DNA of 64,000 nucleotides. It comes from Streptomyces sp. rh34. GTDB lineage: Bacteria; Actinomycetota; Actinomycetes; Streptomycetales; Streptomycetaceae. The stretch covers positions 1 through 64,000 of the forward strand of contig NZ_NTGZ01000006.1 in the NCBI RefSeq assembly GCF_002551245.1. The letters run 5' to 3'. The position numbers and the translations under genes are program-made. Shown here piece by piece: positions 26,880 through 35,100 of the stretch. The notes below the pieces were generated by a model that saw only the letters and a list, made by a program, of their open reading frames with translations, did not search any database and had not been told where the DNA came from. How positions within the stretch are numbered: the stretch's first letter is position 1; every line of letters begins with the position of its first letter.

Positions 26880-27763
26880 GAGCGTTTTCAGCGTGGCCAC
26901 TGATCGGGTGACGGAGCGGTGGGAAGGTCGGGTGCGCAACGGACAGGGCCCCCGTGCAGTTGAGGGAGGTGTTCGAAGTCTCAACTCAGCAGCACAGGAG
27001 CCCTGTTGGTTCCCTATCCTGCCGCACTCGACCTGCCGCACGCCCTGGTCGAGTGGGTCACGATGCTTATCGTCACCCGGGAGGGTGACCGGCGGTGCAA
27101 ACTACCGCCGCACCGCCGAGCGCTCGTCGCACTCGTGTACCTGCGCCGCCACGACACCCTGGCCCGTATCGCGGCGGGCTTTGGGATATCCGTCGGCACC
27201 GCCCACACCTACGTCAGTTCCGTCACCGGCCTGCTCGCCGACCAGGTGCCCGGTCTGCTGAAGACGCTGCGGGCGCACGACCCGGCCTTCGTCCTCCTGG
27301 ACGGCACGCTCGCCGAGTGCGACCGCGTCGGTGACGGCCAAGCCGACTACTCGGCGAAGCACAAGCGGCACGGGGTGAACCTGGAGGTCGTCACCGACCC
27401 AGCCGGCGAGATCCTGTGGATCTCGCCCGCCCTGCCGGGCCGGACCCACGACCTGACCGCCGCCCGCACCCACAAGATCCTCCGGATCTGCGAACGCCAG
27501 GGCGTCCCGGTCCTGGCCGACATGGCCTACATCGGCGCCGGCGACTGGGTCACCACCGCCAAGCGACGCCCGCCGGGCGGTGAACTCGCCCCCACCGAGC
27601 GGACCCGGAACCGGGCCCTGTCCGCAGCCCGGGCACCCGTCGAACGCGGCATCGCACGGCTGAAGTCCTGGCAGATCTTCCGTAGATCCCGCATCAGCCC
27701 CAACCGCATGACCGTCATCGCCAGAGCGGTTCTCACCCTGGAGAGGCAACACTGAAAACGCTC
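26880..27763 (+). mobile_element. IS5-family insertion sequence (ISL2-like), complete
   Basis: An 884-bp element with imperfect terminal inverted repeats. The left end reads GAGCGTTTTCAGCGTGGCC and the right end, reversed, reads GAGCGTTTTCAGTGTTGCC (12 perfect bases, then mostly matching). It is flanked on both sides by AGT (26877-26879 and 27764-27766), a 3-bp target duplication. The ISL2 subgroup of IS5 makes 3-bp ANT duplications, which fits. One transposase gene fills most of the element. Intact ends and duplication suggest a fairly recent insertion. Confidence 0.85.
27006..27755 (+). CDS. IS5-family DDE transposase
   Basis: 249 aa from TTG 27006. The N-terminal part holds a helix-turn-helix-like domain ([26 protein letters not shown]). 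The DDE_Tnp_4-type catalytic core follows: first Asp in [14 protein letters not shown], second in [14 protein letters not shown], Glu in [16 protein letters not shown]. It lies entirely between the inverted repeats, and its stop overlaps the right repeat. No frameshift is seen, so the transposase may be active. Confidence 0.9.
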   Translation: MVPYPAALDLPHALVEWVTMLIVTREGDRRCKLPPHRRALVALVYLRRHDTLARIAAGFGISVGTAHTYVSSVTGLLADQVPGLLKTLRAHDPAFVLLDGTLAECDRVGDGQADYSAKHKRHGVNLEVVTDPAGEILWISPALPGRTHDLTAARTHKILRICERQGVPVLADMAYIGAGDWVTTAKRRPPGGELAPTERTRNRALSAARAPVERGIARLKSWQIFRRSRISPNRMTVIARAVLTLERQH

Positions 27764-27986
27764 AGTGCGAGGTGGTCACGTGCCGGCAGTTCGGTGATGT
27801 GGTCCACCGCATGGTCGTCGGGGAAATCGTGGTGGGCCGCACGCCCACCAATCCCAGCCATCCGGAGATCCCTCAAGAACGGCTGGAACTACCCTAAAAG
27901 AAAATGCAGTTCAACGGAGCAGATCGCCTTCCTGACGAATGGGTGTGCCTACCAGAGAACAACGGAACGCACATCCCTCACCCTTG

Positions 27987-28490
27987 TCACGCGGATTCCG
28001 CCTCCGCTGCGGCCCGGCGGGCCAGTCGGTGCGCTTCGGGAAGGGCTTCGGGTGCCGTAAGAGGAAGACGCACCGCATGGGCATTGTCGGCTTGGACGTT
28101 GCGCGCGGCAGCAAAGCGACAGCCGTCCGCGGCGTGGCCGGGAAGACGGAAGTCCAGGTACGTACGGTCCGGACGTACGTAGCAGTAGGCGCCCACTCTG
28201 CGTGGCCCTGGAACGTACAGCTTCACATAGCTGGTCTTCTCAGTACCGAGTTCGGCGACGGCACCGTGATCGCGAACTTCCGTTTCTACGAACGAGATGA
28301 AGAGATCGGCGTGCTGGGAGGGGGCACGCGTGCGCAGCAGGGTGAGCACGTCGCGATCCAGCACAGGTTCGGTCCGCGCCTCTGCCGCCTGCGAAGTGCT
28401 GTGCAGACTGAAATCGGCCCCGTGAGCGGCCAACGCATCAATCAGCGCGGGCAGTTCCTCGAGGCTCGCGTGAATGCTTACCTTGATCAT
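27987..28490 (-). CDS. Hypothetical 167-aa protein
   Basis: Start ATG 28490 (MIKVSIHASLEELPALIDAL), with GAAGGAG about 9 nt upstream. Longer versions of the frame lack a comparable RBS. The sequence alternates helical (EELPALIDALAAHGADF) and beta parts (SYVKLYVPGPRRVGAYCYVRPDRTYLDFRLP), with a short Ala-rich tail. No known family or catalytic motif is recognised. It stands alone between the IS element and a nuclease pseudogene, reading left. GC3 is high and consistent, which supports real coding. Confidence 0.65.
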   Translation of the reverse strand: MIKVSIHASLEELPALIDALAAHGADFSLHSTSQAAEARTEPVLDRDVLTLLRTRAPSQHADLFISFVETEVRDHGAVAELGTEKTSYVKLYVPGPRRVGAYCYVRPDRTYLDFRLPGHAADGCRFAAARNVQADNAHAVRLPLTAPEALPEAHRLARRAAAEAESA

Positions 28491-28989
28491 AGGAATCGGC
28501 TCCTTCAGCTCGTGCGGGTACCTTGCGGCAGCCAACCGAGAGCAGCATAGCGGCAGCAGATGGCTCACTACTAGCAGTTGACGGACTGCTGTTCGTTTAC
28601 TCTTCGCGGCCGCCGCAGCTGCGATCACCAGGGCTGTCTGTCGTGTCCGATATCGCGTCCATGTGCGCAGCGTTTTGCGGCCAGGCGGGCGTAGCCGGCA
28701 CCGGCCGGGACGCTGGGCCCGCGCCGGGGGCGGTGGACACGATGCTGCAGAGCCGCTCAGGTCAGCGCCCCTGACGTCGCTTCTCACAGGCCGACCCTGT
28801 GGAGAATCCTCTCCACAATACGGCGTCGCCGTGAATGCCCTGGAAATGAGCAAGCCAATCTCGGAATCGGCTCCAGAAGGTGCCGAGGCCGATCTGGTGC
28901 CCGGTAAGCAGGACTGTTTGAGGAGCGATCCGGCCCACGTAAGCTCTGAACGTCGAGCGTCGCGCTGCCGGTTGCACCAGGAGGCCATC
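28491..28989. other. Divergent intergenic region with a perfect inverted repeat
   Basis: 499 bp between two divergent genes. It contains TGTGGAGA at 28798-28805 and TCTCCACA at 28810-28817, a perfect 8-bp inverted repeat with a 4-bp spacer, about 170 bp before the nuclease start. This could be an operator or a weak hairpin. The rest holds no supported gene. Confidence 0.5.
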
Positions 28990-29663
28990 GTGGATCACCT
29001 CTTCACCGTCATGGGCGAGGCGGCCACACCGATCGCGCGCACCGGGTTGGCTGCGGAAGGCCTCCTTGAGAGGCAGCACTTGCAGGAGTGGGTGATCGCG
29101 CACCCGCAGGTGCTCGGGGAGTCGGTGCTCGTCGTTACCGCGGAGTACGACCGATGGGCCGACACGGACGGCGTGCCGGCGCGCGACCGGCTGGACGTCC
29201 TGGGACTGGACGCAACAGGGCGCCTCGTCGTGGTCGAGCTGAAGCGCGGAACGGCTGATCGGGACGTGCACCTCCAGGCGATCACCTACGCCGCCCTCGT
29301 GTCCCGGTTCGACCTCAGCACCCTGACCCAGGCGCACCGCAACTTCCTGTCGCGCAGGGGACAAAACCTCGACCTCGATGCATGCAGGCAGCGCCTGCTC
29401 GATCATGTGGACGGGGAATGGAGCCCGGAGCTGCTCCAACGCCCCCCGACAGGTGATCATCGCCGCTGACTTCCCCAAGCAGGTTACCCACTCCGTGGTC
29501 TGGCTGTCGGAGATGAGCCTCGACATCGACCTCATTCAGGTGGGGCTGTGGAAGGTGGAGGGACACGTCGTCGCCGGCTTCACCAAGGTCTATCCGACCC
29601 CGGAGGTAGAGGAGTTCACACTCGCACCTGCCCGGGTCGAAGGCGAGGCAGCAGCCAAGAAGC
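28990..29663 (+). pseudogene. NucS/DUF91-like PD-(D/E)xK nuclease, frameshifted
   Basis: The GTG at 28990 follows a strong AGGAGG. The first 150 codons give an endonuclease NucS-like/DUF91-type protein. RLDVLGLDATGRLVVVELKRG carries the D...E-x-K site, followed by QAITYAALVSRFD. At the six-C run 29442-29447 the frame breaks. Reading on one base later restores the family sequence RQVIIAADFPKQVTHSVVWLSEM and continues to KVYPTPEVEEFTLAPARVE. So one extra C interrupts the gene. The usual C-terminal domain is missing; after about 29663 the sequence changes character. Either a real pseudogene or a homopolymer error. Confidence 0.7.
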
Positions 29664-30025
29664 TTCGGCTGCGCGGGATCGATACCACCCTGCTCCGGGC
29701 GGAGGAGCTGCGGCACGAATGGGACGGCGTCATGGCACTCATGGACGGTTCGCAGCCGAGCGTGCTCCACCTCTACCAGGAGCGCGCTGAGGAGCACCGC
29801 AACACCGAAGGATGGCACTACGCACACGAACTGTCCTACCAGGGACCGGCGTTGGTACGCGTCGGCGAGTACCTAGCTCACCGGGCGGACACCGAACGAC
29901 CCGCGCAGACCGAACGGGCGCGTGTCGCCCTGACCCGCTCCACGCACGACACCCCTGCCGTGTCACCCGCTTCACCCCAGGTCCCCCCGGCTTCGCATCC
30001 GCCGACTCCCCGTCGCTCCCGGTGA
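29664..30025 (+). pseudogene. 3' fragment of a conjugation-module gene fused to the nuclease remnant
   Basis: From about 29664 the restored frame reads LRAEELRHEWDGVMALMD, then YQERAEEHRNTEGWHYAHE and a Pro/Thr-rich tail ending PTPRRSR. The charged helical body with a low-complexity Pro/Ala tail is the style of the conjugative-module proteins downstream, not of nucleases. It has no start of its own and is in frame with the broken nuclease. I read it as the first trace of the conjugative element, truncated at its 5' end by a recombination junction. No family is recognised. Confidence 0.5.
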
Positions 30026-30045
30026 TCCCTAGCACGTAGTCACGG

Positions 30046-30076
30046 CAGCACCAAACCGCCCGATCACCGGATCCTC
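30046..30076 (+). repeat. Intergenic repeat, copy 1
   Basis: Reads ACCAAACCGCCCGATC, then ACCGGATCCTC. It shares the pattern ACCAAACC-N-C-N-GAT, 3-4 nt, CCGGAT-N-CTC with copies near 37388 and 43541. It lies between coding regions, before the gene at 30156. Confidence 0.55.
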
Positions 30077-30155
30077 ATGAACCACCACACTCCTTCAAGC
30101 TCCACGCCCCCGGGGGCTCACGCCGTCCGACAGGGCGTTCGCAACGGAGAACTCC

Positions 30156-30725
30156 ATGCACCACGAAACCCCGCTCCCGCCCGCCGAGTCCGATCCGCGC
30201 CGTCTTCAGTCCTCCCTCTGTTCCGCGCTCGGGCAGCGCGGCCTGGAGTGCACCGTCGAGTACGGCCTCAGCGACTACATCGTCCACGCCGAGCTTCCCG
30301 ACGGTAGTTCGCTGATCATCTCGCCCCCGCAGGAGCCGCCCTCCAAACACCCCGAGTCCCCGGAAAGCTGGCTGGTCACCCGCCACCGGTCCGCCGAGCC
30401 TGCCGTCTACGAGGTGATCTACGACTCCGAGCCAGACGGTCCGCATCCGCATGCTCACCACGGCGGCAGCGTGCCGGATCTCCTCTCCGCCGTCGACACC
30501 CGCCTGGACCAGCTTGACGTACCGCCACGCCAGGAGCAGGAACGATCTGGCAAGGAACGCGCCGCCAACGTGCTCCCGCCCGACGTCACTCCATCCCGGG
30601 CGAGTGTCGCTCTCGCCTCTTCGCCGTCGATCGGCCAGCACGTGCTGCCGACCGGGCCTCCGCCGGAGTTTTCCGCGCGGGCCGCGCCGCCGCCGGCTCG
30701 TCCCTCATCCGCCCTCGGACTCTGA
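30156..30725 (+). CDS. Conjugative-module accessory protein
   Basis: 189 aa from ATG 30156, with GGAG 7 nt before it (GGAGAACTCC-ATG, the leader style common in this module). The N-terminal 120 residues form a compact mixed domain (LQSSLCSALGQRGLECTVEYGL, DYIVHAELPDGSSLIISPP, AVYEVIYDSEPDGPHPHAHHG). A proline-rich tail follows. No catalytic motif is seen. The layout of small folded domain plus low-complexity tail is shared by neighbours such as 30824 and 37471. Function unknown; location suggests a part of the element's maintenance or transfer functions. Confidence 0.65.
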   Translation: MHHETPLPPAESDPRRLQSSLCSALGQRGLECTVEYGLSDYIVHAELPDGSSLIISPPQEPPSKHPESPESWLVTRHRSAEPAVYEVIYDSEPDGPHPHAHHGGSVPDLLSAVDTRLDQLDVPPRQEQERSGKERAANVLPPDVTPSRASVALASSPSIGQHVLPTGPPPEFSARAAPPPARPSSALGL

Positions 30726-30823
30726 CCGACCGCGATCCAGGGAGTCCCCCGTGCACCGCATCCCCAGAACTGATCCGCCCGTCGCCCGCACCTGCAACTG
30801 CACCCGCCTCGGATGGATCTGCC

Positions 30824-31642
30824 ATGCCCAGCCACTACGACGTGCTGCCCGACCTGGCCTTCGGCCACCACCCCGTCCACGGCATCGTCGCCGCGAACCC
30901 GAAGAACCTCGCGGCCAGCACCTGGATGCTCAGGGGATTCGACTTCCATCCCGTCCCCGACCAGCCGACGTTGTACGCGCTGGCCGACCAGAACCGTGAC
31001 GGACACGGCCGTACGAGCCGGGCCATCGAGCTGCTGCGCAAGGCCGGCTACCAGGTCGATGTGGACGTCGCACTTGACCCTGCACCGGCGCCCGACACGG
31101 CACAGGTACGCGACCGCGGTCCGCTCGGTGAACCAGACGTCGCCTTCGCCAATCACCCGCAGCTCGGCATCGTCGCAGCCCTCGACGACCGTGTCTCCGG
31201 CCTCAGCGGGCTCGCGCTGGTGGAGGACGGCTGGCGGCACAACTCGAGCCTGGACATCTACCCGCTCCCCGCGACCACCGATCGCGACGAGGCGCTGGGG
31301 AAAGTCGCCGACGCCACGGTGGCCCTGCGCCGTTCGGGGCTCCAGGTCGCAGTGCAGCCCCGCCTCGCTCAAGAGGTGACGGCTCGGCCCCGCCCTGCTG
31401 CCACGCCGGCCGTCGGCCGTGAACGCGGTCGTGGTCCCGCCCGCGCGTCTCCGTTGAGCGCCGCCGCGCTCGCCGCCAGCCCGGCCCGTGCCGGTACCCC
31501 GGGCAGGGCGCCGGTCCCCGCCGCCGTCACCACAGCGGCGGTCCGGCCGGTCGGCCCTGCATCGCGTACTCCCGCGACCGCTGATCCAACTCCTCAAGCA
31601 CGCGCCACCAGGACGATTCAGCAGGCTACGAGCTCTTGCTAA
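30824..31642 (+). CDS. Conjugative-module protein with internal tandem repeat
   Basis: 272 aa. Two copies of one domain are visible: residues 8-85 (PDLAFGHHPVHGIVAANPKN ... LRKAGYQVDVDVAL) and 105-185 (PDVAFANHPQLGIVAALDDR ... LRRSGLQVAVQPRL). A Pro/Ala-rich tail of about 85 residues follows. The protein at 37471 has a related unit. No family name is known to me. The ATG follows an RBS-poor stretch, but codon bias supports the start. The stop lies within a hairpin that faces the toxin-immunity insertion. Confidence 0.7.
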   Translation: MPSHYDVLPDLAFGHHPVHGIVAANPKNLAASTWMLRGFDFHPVPDQPTLYALADQNRDGHGRTSRAIELLRKAGYQVDVDVALDPAPAPDTAQVRDRGPLGEPDVAFANHPQLGIVAALDDRVSGLSGLALVEDGWRHNSSLDIYPLPATTDRDEALGKVADATVALRRSGLQVAVQPRLAQEVTARPRPAATPAVGRERGRGPARASPLSAAALAASPARAGTPGRAPVPAAVTTAAVRPVGPASRTPATADPTPQARATRTIQQATSSC

Positions 31643-31658
31643 CGTCGAGACTGTTAGC
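31638..31658. terminator. Bidirectional terminator-like hairpin
   Basis: GCTAAC at 31638-31643 pairs perfectly with GTTAGC at 31653-31658 across a 9-nt loop. It sits between the convergent gene ending at 31642 and the immunity gene ending at 31663, and it includes the stop of the former. There is no U tract, as is usual in Streptomyces. Confidence 0.5.
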
Positions 31659-31662
31659 TCGA

Positions 31663-32052
31663 TCAGGGGTTGACGCGGATGAGATAGGGGTTCATGTCGT
31701 CATCGGCGTCCACGGCATCGAACCCGGCGGACCCAAGAATCGCGATCAAGGTTGCACGCATTTGCTCTACAACAAAGCTGAAATGCCTGAAGATCGGTGA
31801 ATCAATACCACCTTCCAGGGCGTTCTTTGCCGCGCTTTCATTCAGGGATGAACTTGCATTCCATTGGACGAAAACACCTCCCCTGGAGTCGCTGGCCGGA
31901 TCAACCGAGACCATAGCACCCTGAAGTTCAGTTTCCTGATCCACGTTTCGTTGCACGACAAAACCGGCTGATGCCAACGCCTCGGCCACCTTGGCGGCTC
32001 GTTCGTTCCGTTCGGCGATCTCCGCCTCGCTTGCTCTCATAGTTTCGAACAT
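31663..32052 (-). CDS. Probable immunity protein for the adjacent polymorphic toxin
   Basis: 129 aa from ATG 32052 (MFETMRASEAEIAERNERAA), with GGAG 7 nt upstream. Acidic and compact: an N-terminal helix, a central beta region (VSVDPASDSRGGVFVQWNAS) and an acidic end (DAVDADDDMNPYLIRV). GC content and codon use are lower than in the neighbours, like the toxin's C-terminal part. It lies 98 bp downstream of the toxin gene on the same strand, the standard place for an immunity gene in polymorphic toxin loci. No immunity family was recognised; the role is inferred from position and size. Confidence 0.65.
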   Translation of the reverse strand: MFETMRASEAEIAERNERAAKVAEALASAGFVVQRNVDQETELQGAMVSVDPASDSRGGVFVQWNASSSLNESAAKNALEGGIDSPIFRHFSFVVEQMRATLIAILGSAGFDAVDADDDMNPYLIRVNP

Positions 32053-32150
32053 CAAAGCTCCGTTGGTGTTGTTGTGAAGGGTGAGCGGGCGGCCCAGCAG
32101 GCCGCCCACTCACCTCTAGTATGTGCGATGCCACCTGATCAAGCTGGTGG

Positions 32151-35100
32151 CTATGGGCGTCCCTGCTTCTGGATCATGTCGGCCAGCAGTCCCTCGAATG
32201 CACGATTCATGGTGCCGTTCGATCCCCACTGAACCGACCACGTGATTTCCGCCCCTTCTTTGAGAAGGTTCTCCAGATTGGGTCCGCATACGGGACACGG
32301 CTGCCGTTCGGTATAGAGAGCACTGATCTGCTTCGGCGAGAACTCTTTCACCGCCAGCTGCTCAAGAATATGATCCTCGGCGTGAAATCCTCCGCCCTTA
32401 CTGAAACCGACCACGAGATCTCCGGTTTCCGCGTCATTCCAACCGGGAACTTTTGCGACGGCCACATTTCTGCCGGCCCATACGCCGAAACCTGCTTCGA
32501 TCCTCGATCGGTAAGCCATGTTGGAGAGTTCGGTGCTGTTGTACGCGATCAATCCGTCACAGGAGTATTCGGGAACCGGAGTTCCGATAGTTCCCATCGG
32601 GGCAATGGAGACAGCACGCGAATTTATACCGTGGGCGGCTCGCGAAACCTTCCGGCAAGAGGCGTAGAATTTTTCCGCCATCTTCCCGGCAATTCCGGTC
32701 AGAGCCTCGTCGGAAAGCCTGAGGACGCTCAGGGCCTTCCATGCGTCGAGAAAACCGATGCCGGTCCTGGCAGCGCCGTCCACAGCACGGATAGCATCGG
32801 CGATGGGGCGGAGGATCTTTCCGGCGAACAGAGACGCAACGTCCACCATGGCCCAGGCGCAGCCGCCCCAGCTTCCGTTCTGACCGCCGGGTGTGAGTTT
32901 CTGGGCGCAGCGGATCCAGCTGCCGAAGAGGATGTCGACGGGGTCGACGCCCTGCTGGTACTCCGCGATCGTGATGGTGTGGGTGACCTTGGTTTTCAGG
33001 GTGTCGGTTTTGGTCTCGCCCAGGTACAGCGTGTCGTTCGAGAAGCACGTGTTGTCGAAGACTTCCACGGCACAGAGGTATAGGTCGAGTTCGGCTTTGT
33101 AGCTGATCTCCTGGGTCATGGTGCAGTCGCCCTTGTAGGCGATCTGATCCCAGAAGCCGTCGCAGCCGTCGGTCTTGTTCAGGACCTTTGGCTTGCCGAC
33201 CTGGTCGATCTTGTTGATGACGTAGAAGAGGCCGCCGATGGATCCGCCGGCTGTGTCCGGGACGGTGCCGGTTTCGACCTGGCTGGCGTTGCCTGCGTCC
33301 TCGGTCTGCTTTGCCGCTTCTTGGGCGGACTCGGCATGTTTCTGGGCGTCCTTGGCGGCTTCCTCGGCTGCTGTGGCGGCGGCGTCGGCTCGGTCGGCTG
33401 CTGCTCTGGCCTGGTCGGCCGACTCGTTCGCCCGGGTGGCCGCTGCGCGGGCGGCATCGGCGTCCAGGGCTGCGGCGTCCGCGGAAGTGCGGGCTGATTC
33501 TGCGTAGCCCTCTGCGCGGCCAGCGGCCTTGTCTGCGGCTGCTGCGTCGGCAGTGGCCTGGGACTGGTACCCGATGGTGCGAGCCAGTGACTGCTGCGCT
33601 TTCGCCGCTGCCATGGCCGCGCCGGCCGCGTAGTCCAGTGCCTCCTTGGAGTAACCGCGGGCGTCCGCGGAGTGCTTGGCAGCGTTCGCGGCGTGCTGGT
33701 AGGCGGCCTTGGCATCACCCTGCGCCTGATTGGCGATGCTCTGGGCGGCTGCGGCTTCCTGCGCCGCATTGAGGGCATGCGCGTTCGCGACAGCTTTCTG
33801 CTGCTCGGCGATGGTTTTCGCCGCCTGGCCGGACAGGACCACAAGGGACGCGGCGGAGTCCTTGGTGACGTAGGGCGAGCCGAGCTGGATGGCGTCGTTC
33901 GCGGGAGCCGCTACCTGCGCGGCAGCCTTCCCGGCATCCACCGCGGCCTGAGCGGTGACGTAGGCGAATCCGGCTGCCTTGGCCGCTGCGGCGGTGGCTT
34001 TGCTGGCCTCGGTCTTGGCCGCGTCGGCCTGAGCCTTGGCCGTCTTCGCCTTCGTCTCGGCCTCGTTGGCCATCTTGACCGACAGGGCGGCAGCGGCTGA
34101 GGCTCGCTCGGAGGCGTCGATGGCGTCCGCGGCGGCGCTGGTCGCGGTACTGACCGCGGCGTCCGCCCGCAGCTTCGCTGCCTTTGCCCCGTCCGCTGCG
34201 GCCCGGGAGCTCTTCGCCGCCGCCTCCGCACGGGTCGCCGCGGCGTCCGCGTCGGCCGCGGCCTTCGTGGCCGCGTCGGCGGCGGTTTCAGCCCGGCCAG
34301 CTGCTGCCTCGGCGTCGTCCGCGTGCCGGTCGGCCTCATTGGCCGCCGCCCGCGCGGCGTCCGCCGCATCGCCCGCGTCCAGGGATTCGGCGTAGGCGTC
34401 CTTGGCGGCCGCCTTGGCCCGGGCCGCTTGCGCCTTCTGCTGCGCGTCCCAGGCGTCGTCGCGCAATTCTTCGGCCCGGTCGCGGGCGGTTTCGGCGTCC
34501 TTCTTCCTGGCCACCGCGGTGGCCTCCGACGCCTCGGCCTTGCCCTTGGCAGTCTCGGCCTTGGCCGCTTCGGCATCCGCCGTCTTGCGGTGCTGTGCCG
34601 CTTCGGCCTTCTTGAGGTCGGCGGCTTCCTTCTCCTTCTTCGCCGTGGCCTCGTCGGCCTCGGCTTTCAGCCGTTTGGCATGCGCATCGGCCGCCGCAGC
34701 TTTGGCGTCCGCCTCCGCCGCCAGGGACGCAGTGAGCTTGGCCTCGGCCAGCTCCTTTTCCTTCTTGGCATTGTCACGGTGCGCCTTGGCCGCGTCCGCC
34801 GCCGCCTTGGCCTGCAGTTCGGCCCGGTAGGCCGCCTGCTTACGGAACTCAGCCTTGGACTGCGCGGCCTGCGCCAGCGCCCGCTGAGCGATCGTCTCAC
34901 TGTCCGCCGCAGCCGCCCGGGTGGCCGCCTCAGCGGTCTCACCCGCCTTCGACAGTGCTGTGACAGCCGCAGCCGCACCCTGGGTGACCTGAGCCTTCTG
35001 CTGGCCCACCAGCAGACCACGGCCCCTCGGCGCCCCGTTGGCGTCCGCGATCGCATACGCCGCCTGCTCGGCAGTGACGCTCGCGCTCTGAGCGGCTGCC

